Positions 41,801-46,400 of a stretch of 49,245 nt of DNA are shown in pieces. The stretch lies in NCBI GenBank assembly GCA_030425355.1, contig JAUIAG010000006.1, forward strand, positions 1 to 49,245, read 5' to 3'. The notes under the pieces were generated by a model. It had not been told where the DNA came from. It ran no database searches and saw only the letters and a list, made by a program, of their open reading frames with translations. Both the position numbers and the translations under genes were made by a program. Source of the DNA: Verrucomicrobiia bacterium. GTDB lineage: Bacteria > Verrucomicrobiota > Verrucomicrobiia > Limisphaerales > JAJOIW01. Within the stretch, counting starts at the first letter, position 1. Every line of letters begins with the position of its first letter.

Positions 41801-42988
41801 ACTGGAGCCGACGTCCTGGGACAATTCCAGCTGGGCATGGCTTCCATGACCGGGGAACTCTCCGGTGTCATGCCTCTGTCTCCAACCGGCACCGCCAGCA
41901 CAACCGTTCAGAATTCAGGTTCAGCCATGCCTGTCGGCCAATGGGTTCATGTGGCCATGGTCTATACAGCGCCATCCACCCGGAATATTGTCTCCAATGG
42001 AGACTTCTCAGGCGGTCAGAGTGCATGGATTTCAACCGGTGCAGTTGACTTCTCATCCTCCGAAGCCCGCCTTGGTCAGGGCGACGCCGATGGCGTTAAC
42101 ACCATAACCCAGACACTTGCTGTCATTCCCGGAGAGAGCTACACAATCTCGTTCAAATACCGTGATGATTCATCCACGGCCAACCAGTCACTGGAGGTTC
42201 TGGTCCAGGGAGAGGAGGAGATACTCCGCACATCGCCGATCGTCACCAGTATTCCGGGCAGTGGCTGGCAACAGTATGAATACAGCTTCACCGTTGATGA
42301 TCAGGACGACACGAGCATTGATCTGGTGTTCCGCGACACAAGCGATGTTTCCGGCCTCACCACCAGTGGCAGCATTGGAGTCAACGGTTACATTGATGAT
42401 GTCGTCCTGAAAAACGTCTCCAGTGGTACACTGCGTCTGTATCAGAATGGACGCCTTGTGTCCTCCACACCACTCTCCTTCATCAAGTCCACACCTGTGG
42501 TTGGAGCTCTCGGTATCGGTGTCAGGCTGAATGATGCACAGAATGGACCTGCATGGGACATGTCATACTGGGACGGCCTGATTGATGAACTGACCATATG
42601 GAACAGAAGCATCACTGAGAATGAGCTGGCTGCAGTCCATGCTCTTGGCTCCAGCTCCATCAGTCTCGCCAGCATCAACAGTGCTCTGAGACCGCAGTCT
42701 CTGGTTGAATCTTCACCTCTGGATCCGACCCAGGTCTTATATCAGCCACAGCCCATGGCGAATGATTATCCCGTCACCGGGCCCGACATCAGCATAATCA
42801 CAGACGGTGATTTTGTTGAATTTTCATGGCCTTCCGGATTCAGTCTCCAGTCGTCTGCCAGCCTCAACGATTCCTCCTGGAACGATATTGACATTCCGGA
42901 TCCGTCTTCCGGCTCATGGAAGGTTCACCAGTCTCAACTGGAAAATAATATCCAGTTCTTCAGGCTCAAACCGACCGCGACTGAGTAA
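26801..42988 (+). CDS. Giant secreted modular multi-lectin protein (5395 residues)
   Basis: Sec signal peptide to about residue 33. Approximate module order: L-type lectin (35-272); beta-rich region with a few DxDxDG calcium loops (285-880); a dense thrombospondin type-3-like run (890-1041); fibro-slime domain (1245-1460, FTFRGDDDVWVFIDGKLV core); CBM-like module (1500-1672); a shared module with PAGANRALL (1825-2135); propeller-like domain (2153-2397); two tandem ConA-like domains (2441-2900); second L-type lectin (2914-3093); adhesin LRKAAYFN module (3121-3202); C-type lectin (3234-3393); TSP3 (3413-3440); repeat-CBM-repeat (3451-3834); a helical patch; three LamG domains separated by two Ig-like domains (4231-5284); a C-terminal FFRL-ending segment (5330-5395). 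I infer a calcium-stabilised, glycan-binding surface or matrix protein. No enzyme motif, transmembrane anchor, PEP-CTERM or LPxTG was seen. A strong terminator follows. Confidence 0.9.
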   Translation: MKNTRPVTSMAYLFMWALMGAGLLQGNLNSLKAQDRDFDETSSWAIIGDAYPNGDSIVLTPSSRNKAGAAWFRNAVDLSANFDLKFEVFFGTRDSRGADGVAFVMHRDARGFGAIGEGGPGMGFADVRPTQGSLKIMPSLGVEFDTSQNSRSDGTIDPEYDHVATVKNGNLQAPWSDAAEMGSTTVYNRRNNRFYTSYLDFEDGEWHEVRVKWIASTQTLIVTLDGNVVQNFSHNIVSNFFRNDPIVNFGWTGATGSDYNFQAFRAVSFSGRQLPLNEDGTAVADTDSDNDGINDSVDPFYDYFASIDEDVDLTLNLARTFPGPSSILIPPGFMVSDGSRSESNSSAGPVSFTMNSYDRDFFFRAPENSGEDYVVEIPGTPSGRLNVDVRPVADPINLVFSSSVVSLYEDIDGDEQKDDGESNTFFSGNGSGPDGGSTHNINFEIPSGFDLDKLEIQVDFPTYDNDVTVIFGNATYEGLLGTQENNPDSFIDFPWQPNVNGLPRGRVVFKRNEIFFFATASKDSDSLELIARRSYPGGTALRHGRNDVRFINPDGPGPDSIRGVMTWNYPSRADIAGQVNAMLPVVIEAALQDTDGSEVINSIVLSNIPAGVILMDNSHFHISTGTGANLDITSWNRTGMTIQVPQSAPSKFEIDVEATSRETENNSLYTTTRKMGVEVYDIDSDGDGINDSIECPVFVAAAGDWVVDDLLLRSGDISITEGGVGSYVNNLGRNRDVPGYTFLDITGGVSYYRITRWRGNQESSIGKHLQFSVAILDLGRSHGYPFFDYSYEGSQRELTRQDIRIQGTNGTVITANIDAEIFEHYPEGGRFNETFQYSIPLTAEVFNVDERVFSAVMASVAAVEIRAELWVGLSGVEGYLAPAGAFLAGCPDHDGDGIFNHLDEDSDNDGLADAVEGTKDSDNDGTPDYLDEDDDGDGLLTRHEIMPVDFANDPDEDNIPNWLDLDSDGDGIPDRIERFSNPEIGDAGTVNDPAFLDRDSDEDGQSDTREAGGNALAPIDSDRDGIPDYIDLDNTNDGVIDGPQKTYTGKVLGSFFQNGGALDVVSRHWIRNNSSIAPGAGLQVADSGGRQQLVLSGVDQISVADARSRGDYLQFSFTVEPDLDQKPESLFLAGVTLNGIAGESFRVAVEVDHSPVFNSARRLAQDIPVQGSDVRNIQFESPYELDPGDTCFVRIYPYSLSDGNANQGLDLDSLFICFTTTYPLRTTSEPAPDEELKDILEIPVVIRDIHVDHPNFEIEATGLVRGIVRSELAPYGKPVWAADEIAKTDPTLTNERDFNQWWNDTPGLSKTISPEDLIAGDAKGSKLLLRSNGDGTYSFDDTSFFPLHRDSVRPGSTLEPYLDNNYHFTMEIHNRFTYRPGMVFTFRGDDDVWVFIDGKLVVDLGGVHGPVDGFVALDTLGLTPGKSYAFDMFFAERKTVGSNFLMTTSIVFDENPEDRNDSDMDGVFDTADLDDDNDGILDAIEDGGTVDGVYAAIINGSFESPSIAGGWDSAFERQFGEQGSASVYEHEDDIHGWRTTAGDRFMEIWQSGHQGVASYEGRQHIELNAAQDAVTYQDVRTVPGSVMNWHFAHRGREGEDTIEFMAAEPGAEPRIIGRYTTGADEWSSYHGEYVVPDGQTLTRFQFRAVSTAGNVKSVGNFLDAVYVYPETLAGVDTDGDGLVNSRDLDSDGDGIPDNLEAQPSRGYISPTGTYDARGVDIAYVGGLIPVDSDSVGAPDYLSVDSDGDRLSDLNESGLTLGGRVGVNGLDDSLDSSDDFSDPNGKINTIAILKDSNSNLNSGGDVDFRERHFDARPDKVRLISHGGVTASGSGPGGLPELRRLFIPAGANRALLIISSFERDHCHPGDDCNSRNSRDLADNFAAPQFRDSNYQILNRITGEGGIIERKNPLMMPDGDLRFMWAGSFIADTDSHQTMKFSHESYHVAFYEEEIDYLLGGEPSGYVMVSLPDVKLPTNDGDDAFLSAYVFDNVEQDNTGVVRSGTASHNFLASETRGDFTLSTDSLDEGQQPDEPNDGFLIVGHSFTGMPTHNGGFLESEGFDIVRHMVTSNPEGRIRNGSEPDGFSLTAQFRNGPSEGVINSFSMKSALPRDLDVTGAIGFSFTIESISVSNTGGDGLDVDPFDVAEIPRDGRSYLVQNRPADLYAIDLLTGSSRLLVDNIWPQQLNGGGYNELDGALWFYPNDVNDTPNLVRIGGSFEAELVEIEGLSSITGNNFYTGDIDGQGRMVIAGNGGGGAWVIIDLNPNSATYRTVLGEFQPQPRVNGFADMSFNPIDGKAYAVAGNLNFYRIDIDDQTSELLGRLSGPLTGTYGGQFFDDKGNIYFSHNNTGNIYRVRETHNIVAGQNIAANLFTVGPKSGLNDGARSAFTPIRGTGEDDDGGSLGNVDVTDYENNGGSSFNPATETFQLTDDEQELEPGLNSLLRDASIWLDALDINGNGTTPPSGTQLASWRDLTPNQNHAAQPGGSGYPVYVHSRKAVNFTGNSFMTVGDAPSLDISNGVTLIMVGAPQTGSIGHITHKGGNNGWSVKFESDGRMTTRVHDGSQARNVTVGSSLAASNATRGLFTVRTDGRVVEMGHDGRQEYYTTPLNSLRNVSGSALEIGRLTGNPDFFTGDLNEYIMFNRYLSNAELQRVEEYLAGKWELEEQVEDNLQELLRSASIWLDATVVNGWIRDPENGASVVDWDDLTIHENDALQSNASNAPVYSSNGGIEKVTFRGTDHLRVTDDPSIDPDEGITLLYVARPELTGTGNIASVGVNNSWRHRIEPDGRILSLVNDGSSIETVASSNDLTVGAGQVAVFGTRITGPDIDLFLNGRHENGLTGRSGILNTADPLLIGAVSPGVEVFEGDLHEFILFNRALTDLEVQRVETYLAEKWNVEDQLPEDHPAAVPPALAGNSVGAVWQKEPVDLTEDFFLSTEIYFGDSEANEGGVTITLQNSVNGSEALGNDPDNLGAVSPGFGIYFKTSSDGTDPAYDHVGFFENGVIVPVGPDPVRINPDSDNVEDGKWHTIAVEWDADEQVMKVYYEGEVVQTIQRDIVETALGGNPNAFLGFTAGTNPKQPNSFGAKINDWKSPDPDLDRYTLRTRTLGSEALSPQGSPVDPNLTIVSSPADALIDGARVMFRSDFERGVESLGILGAAGNSGTVDGLNWSFDRDTGILTLTGEAAVSVYQQALRKAAYFNAAFSTSPGVTHDFSISLGLGIPFTGPSNSFDVPHFYMVFDRADAMSWIEARKLAASRYYLGYQGYLATLTSGDENNVASFVLGNNEAWIGASDAIRDKEWRWMTGPEAFDDSGKGRLFFIQNGQPGQTSANGAVAGYAYNGRFSAFGSRLPDDNVSHSPEEYAVITGDGTWDDRSLFADSDVNRYVVEFGGLKGELKNQLYQALTVNFGKSDVDGDGVPDAEDNCDDTPAGVAVDSVGCGLPTFAANDVFGIMETAIPLNIEFGEVTSDNPFRIYGLPDGAILSHGFQTRSGFWIVPANRIENIAVIPPKGYHGIRTLQVAQAGSNQFPVASFGTFGSGFSSTGGNQLNRFTGFSYSVLPPLGGLLPPGSGKYAVLKSTPFLGTANIQDRTNPGNGYFTVFNLNTSDGILEYTFSGLQPNGLYEFSFWTGNINTVLNGFLEPLNIGVTRTDGDEVEALYNTSDIPGIRLNFSDPQKLWEQHGVVIRNDNRSSMTLRMENLTPGLLSSLFTMDDISFSRLITDEMQLTVLGPEINSEDSIGFNNDLIPITVNFGDIRSARPLLIKNVPAGAELSHGKRIDATTWIVGVQSIPVLSILPPMGFAGVIDLEVAQFGSNLSVIGRDLAEVNDVEMGDSSDFDQERNLLPRIVEIFDLDKTPLVVDYSPLNSPQVNNVIAEAVQAIYAMHQAAHLSYVYREQHRYEFTSAALNYSADSIFNKTWSNDIINDRLAQRMAELNSSLEAYLLTVGGRYPDNWPLKLPDFSASFWSPLNGRLVVETTIAEVIPQNADGDPIGLLSFVAPRWKMNSIGAGPALLSGGTTVTNFAEKIVVDPDEDFVLSFSMKNEGASEDIVLSASINGTEVISTSTIINDGDWQTYIVEWSSGLDTSAELVITTAGAAGFDADLTLGDVELAQQITTDVSVEVLQGDMIPPVAMSMVVQLPDSNPVTADVVAASWDNEGRIDPTTVKVVSSPAHGIVVVDPTTGVLTYTPSGAPMDDELLYTLEDEDGNISNAARVIFAKVNVESAPADLIGYWNFDETGGLVAHDSSSYRNDGELKNFTDGSTQWVPGQMGNSLEFGGPATQQFVLVPDYPKVTTQMTVSAWVWASSYENYGTIIKNWGEGTTGQFHFDLGPAGNSPTATIGQPDSTPPLIPVNHEPGSGSGMVRLSGVRTNPGTGGVVVDQVNPIALSAWNHLALVADGTSIILYHNGVEIERKPYNGQFNQANVDALGIGAKLDDFGSSAAWDVPGYLDGRLDDLAMWNRGLSPTEVRTIYNNGLAGRALLSDSATITPPSIISSPEAVEVTRGESFTLGVEFDGSTPIVAQWYRDGVPMPGQDSVTFSVDSASQSDAGLYAVRISNAAGTIISSQASVTVIETDNLSTDLAGYWRFERSEGTVLLDDSGSGHHGEVRTGGGEPLWVDGLFGKSLELDGAAAGHHAVVENWLASSNAVTVSAWVLPQSFPSNASIIRNFGDTDTGGQFSLGLNGASARVANTVSFDSGESTIVSDTDLPQDSWSHIAVVVSGNRHLLFQNGELVASGDGGTFASDALNALGLGGRLGDDANLSTVFPQIWDGIIDDFAVWTRSLSSLEIRTLHTRGVQGDSLGDLLGILPVHITSQPQSVKTAEGLPITLKAEIEGPATFYQWYKDGQPMPSQIGSSLVIDAARESDSGEYQLIVGNALGTVASDVAEVQVIDTGSLSAGLVGYWPFDETSGNVAHDYSGNSSHGTLQGYIGDSTQWVSGKAGNALDFGGLVSQQYVLVPDYVKPDSELTISAWVRPDSLDYNATIVKNWGDGSSLTGADVLGQFQLGMASMTGELSGVMPLSPTGTASTTVQNSGSAMPVGQWVHVAMVYTAPSTRNIVSNGDFSGGQSAWISTGAVDFSSSEARLGQGDADGVNTITQTLAVIPGESYTISFKYRDDSSTANQSLEVLVQGEEEILRTSPIVTSIPGSGWQQYEYSFTVDDQDDTSIDLVFRDTSDVSGLTTSGSIGVNGYIDDVVLKNVSSGTLRLYQNGRLVSSTPLSFIKSTPVVGALGIGVRLNDAQNGPAWDMSYWDGLIDELTIWNRSITENELAAVHALGSSSISLASINSALRPQSLVESSPLDPTQVLYQPQPMANDYPVTGPDISIITDGDFVEFSWPSGFSLQSSASLNDSSWNDIDIPDPSSGSWKVHQSQLENNIQFFRLKPTATE
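29469..29920 (+). repeat. Run of thrombospondin type-3-like calcium-binding repeats
   Basis: Within the giant gene, residues 890-1041 repeat the D-x-D-x-D-G-x-x-D pattern many times, for example HDGDGIFNHLDEDSDNDG. Shorter runs occur near 27655, 28839, 31183, 31828, 31993 and 37036. Such loops bind calcium and stiffen linkers. Confidence 0.85.
32240..38630 (+). repeat. Paralogous block, copy 1 (in the 5395-residue gene)
   Basis: This block is colinear at protein level with 44242-49245 in the next gene: PAGANRALL module, propeller, L-type lectin, LRxxxYFN module, C-type lectin, TSP3 with a Cys pair, repeat-CBM-repeat, and a QAAHL helix. Copy 1 alone contains the two ConA-like modules between propeller and lectin. 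Confidence 0.85.
34122..35500 (+). repeat. Tandem duplicate ConA-like (LamG-fold) modules
   Basis: Two consecutive modules of about 225 residues (34122-34797 and 34822-35500) begin with SIWLDA and end with LAGKW or LAEKW, with matched TLLYVA/TLIMVGA strands, GDLNEYIMFNR or GDLHEFILFNR, and VEEYL or VETYL helices between. They are a local duplication. Confidence 0.85.
39491..42650 (+). repeat. LamG-Ig-LamG-Ig-LamG array
   Basis: Three LamG_3-like modules start near 39491 (GYWNFDETGG), 40553 (GYWRFERSEG) and 41515 (GYWPFDETSG). Ig-like modules with QWYRDGVPM (near 40377) and QWYKDGQPM (near 41335) and the DAGLY or DSGEY turn lie between them. Confidence 0.85.
41984..42424 (+). other. Carbohydrate-binding-like domain nested inside the third LamG
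   Basis: About 147 residues (5062-5208 of the giant protein) starting NIVSNGDFSGG and ending DDVVLKN interrupt the third LamG. The break falls between its HVAMVYT strand and the LRLYQNG strand, which are directly joined in the first copy (HLALVADGTSIILYHNG). The insert has the CBM4/9-like pattern NGDF, ITQTL, GESYTISFKYR, DDVVL. Confidence 0.75.
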
Positions 42989-43020
42989 GACAGTCAACCC
43001 GCTCTGTTCTTTTCAATCAG

Positions 43021-43047
43021 CCGACCCCGGAACGGGTCGGTTTTTTT
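43021..43047 (+). terminator. Strong rho-independent terminator after the giant gene
   Basis: CCGACCC (43021-43027) pairs perfectly with GGGTCGG (43034-43040) around a 6-base loop, followed directly by seven T. It lies 32 bases after the stop codon and indicates that the next giant gene has its own promoter. Confidence 0.92.
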
Positions 43048-43478
43048 CTGCCCTGAGGCCGCCGGTTGGATTCACTCCGGTTCGTTGCCTCATGGTTTTT
43101 CAACATGGGAGCCAAGGCCTAATTCTCTCCCATATGACCTCCGCCATCATCGGCCTCTGCTCTTCTCATCGACCAGAATGAGGACAGCTGAAGACATTTC
43201 TGCCCGAAAATCCGACAGTCTTCTCGTTTTCAGTCCTTCAGGCTGCCACCAGTGGTCTTTGATGGCAGAAACTGTTGTTGCAGCGATTGTTGAGTTAAGA
43301 AATGGCAGAGAATCCCGACCTTTAAATTGCGCTGCTGCACAGTCTGCCGGCAATGGCAGGGATGCAATCCGCATGGGGACATTCGCTGCCCGTCCGATCA
43401 GGTCGGCAGCTCGCAGGTGGGAACGGCTGAGTGCATCGGTTTCACTCAAAAAACGGGTGCTGCGCGACTGAATTACAT
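43048..43478. other. Intergenic region between the two giant genes
   Basis: About 430 bases with no supported gene. Open frames on both strands (43085-43471 plus, 43147-43449 minus) have no recognisable domain and overlap each other. The promoter of the second giant gene should lie here, but I could not pick one with confidence. Confidence 0.5.
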
Positions 43479-46400
43479 ATGAATCAGAGCTTCATGAGAC
43501 ATCGGGAATGGGCTGGCCCGTGCGGACTGAAACCGGAACATGCCCAGACGTGCAGGGTCAGGGTAACAGCCACCACACCGGGATTCGATTTCAAACAGCG
43601 CCGACAATGCTTTTCCGGACCATTCTCTTTTCTGGTTTTTTTTCTATTCATGGTCATTGCGGCCCGGACAGGTGATGCTGCCGCGCTGCATGTGCTTGGT
43701 GCCAACGGAGCCATAAGTGCTTTTGAAAGTGACGGGTCACTTCGTAATACGGTCTTCACCGACGATCAGCTGGACAGTCGATACGTCGGCATAGCCAATT
43801 ACAAAGGGGAGCTTCTGCTGCTTTCAAATGACGGGAATATCGACGACTTTCATCCGGAGCTTGGCTATAGAACCAATCCATTCACTCATCTAGGCGGCTT
43901 CGCCGGATACCGGGGGCTTGCATTTGATCCGGTGAGCGAGACCCTGCTGCTTTTAAACCCCAATGCTGTCATTGAGGCCAGAGATTCCAATGGGACTATG
44001 GTTTATCAGCATCCATTCCATGGTGTGGCGGTCGATTCAACCGCACGCGATATTACCTATGACAGCGTTCATCACCGGATCATGGCGCTGAATGAAAGGG
44101 GCCGGGTCATTGCCTATGACGCACTCGGGAATGTCATCCCCACTGAATTCGACGGCACTCATGAAGTGGTTGATATGGCAACACGTTTCGGAATCGCTCT
44201 GATCTTCGATCCATTTGACCTCTTTCAGGGAGGGTCATGGCCATTTGAGGTCCGGCCGGTATCGGTGCTCAACAGTTCAGCTGCCGGTGCCTCCGGAGCC
44301 GGACAGAATGGTGTCCCGGCTCTCCATGAATTCCACATCCCTGCCGGTGCCAACCGGGCCCTGCTGGTGGTGGCGGCCTTTGAAAGGGATCATATGCTGC
44401 CGCTGGCGGCCGGCGAGGAGGATTATGACGGCGATGGATTCAGTTCAGGGAAAAACTTTGCCGCTCCCAATTTTCATGCGGGGGACTACACCATCAACGC
44501 CCGTTTCGAGGGCAGCGGCGGCGTCGTGAATCAGCGCAATCCACTGGCATTCCCACAGGGGGATCTGCGCTTCACTCACCAGTATCTGTATTCCAGAGCA
44601 GCCCCTGAATCCGTACTGGGTGCCCGGTATTCAGCTGAGACCTACCACATTGCCATATATGAAAGCCATATTTCGGCTCTGCTGAATGGGTCGGAGGAGG
44701 GAACCGTATCGATCTCGCTTGATGACATCAGCCTACCGGCCAGCGCGGGGGATGACGCCATTCTCATGGCATTTGTCTTCGACAATGTTGAGCAGTCGAC
44801 CCGTGGAATAACCCGGTCCGGTGTGGAAGTCAGCTCAAACGGGCTTTCGGTCGGCGCTCCTGCCAACTGGGTCAAGGTGGATACTGATCTGGATTCGCTC
44901 CAGGAACCGGATGAACCACAGGACGGATTTCTCGCTGTGGGATTCAACTTTCTCGGCCAGCCGAATGGCCAGGGCGGATTTGTGCCCACCGCCGGCTTTA
45001 CCCAGCTCGAGAACCTTGTCACCAGCAACAGCGGTGGAACCTATAATGCCCACAATGATCCCGACGGGATCAGTATGAGTGCGGAATACAGGAACGGACC
45101 TGACAGCGGTATCATTGATGAATTCACCATGGCTGCAAATGGTCCCGCCGATCTGAAGTCCAATGGAGGCACCATACTCGGCTTCACTGTTGAGGCCATC
45201 GGTGCCGGACACTCCGGGGAAGACGATCCCTTCGTCCGCAGCCGTATCCCGGTCGATACACGGACCTACCTGATCCAGACCAGCGATGCGGATATTTACT
45301 CGATCGACCTCTTGACGGGTGAATCGTGGCTCCTGGTGGACAACTCATTTCAAGGCCAGGTCAATGGCGCCGGCTTCAATGTCATTGACGGAACAATCTG
45401 GGGATACCCCAATGATCAGAATCAAAGCAGTCTGGTCAAATACGACGGCAGCTTCCGACCCCAGCTGGTGCCGATCATCGGCTTGAACCCAGGGAACTAC
45501 GTCACCGGGGACATCAACACTGCTGGCCTCCTTTTCCTCAAGGCGGATGCCCGGGTGGAAATCATCGACCTGAATCCATACTCCCCGTCGTACCTGACCA
45601 GCATAGGCGAAGTGACTCTGCATCCCCGTCCGGATGAGGGATTCAATTTTCATGACTGGGCCTTCAGTCCGGTTGACGGGAAACTGTACACCGTGAATCA
45701 GTCGAGCAGGCTTATCCGGGTTGAACCGCTGACCGGGGCCATGGAAATCATCAACTCTGTCGAGGGCATGATGTCCCCTGAAGCTCAGGGCACGAACGGT
45801 GCCATCTTTTTTGACTCCGACGGACATATCTATATCTCTGATAATGACACGGGAGTTATATATAAAATCCATTCACCGCATCTCTACTCTCCGGGAGACA
45901 TGGTCGTGTCCACCATCTTTTCCCATGGCCCACGGTCGGGTATCAATGACGGGGTGAGGGCTCCCTCAGAAGTCCTCACTGCCGCCAATCCCCGTGACGT
46001 TTCGCGCGGTGTGATTTCAGTCGATAAATACTCATTTCTCGGCGGCGCTGAATTTATACCCGCCACCGGGAACATCCTCCTTGCCGGGCCTGACCCCGGA
46101 GATCAGACCGGCGCCGTGTGGAAAAAAGAGAAAATCGATTTGTCGGAGGACTTTCATATTTCCGCGGATCTTTATCTTGGAGAGGATGACAGCGGCCGTG
46201 GCGGAATCACCCTCACCATTCAGGACTCGCTTGCAGGAAACCAGGCTGTCGCTTCCGATACCAATTCTCTCGGAATAGTGCCGGGGAGCTTTGGTGTTTA
46301 TTTCAAAACATGGTCCGAGGGTGTGGAACCGCTGGAAGATCACACCGCCTTTTATGAGAATGGTGTCATTGCGCCTGTCGGGCCGCCGCCTGTTCCGATT

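Noticed and set aside
42790..42988. PEP-CTERM or LPxTG anchor at the end of the giant protein
   Set aside because: No PEP motif, hydrophobic helix with basic tail, or LPxTG is present.
43085..43471. Open frames between the giant genes (plus 43085-43471, minus 43147-43449)
   Set aside because: Mutually overlapping, no domain recognised, and the space is needed for the promoter of the second giant gene.
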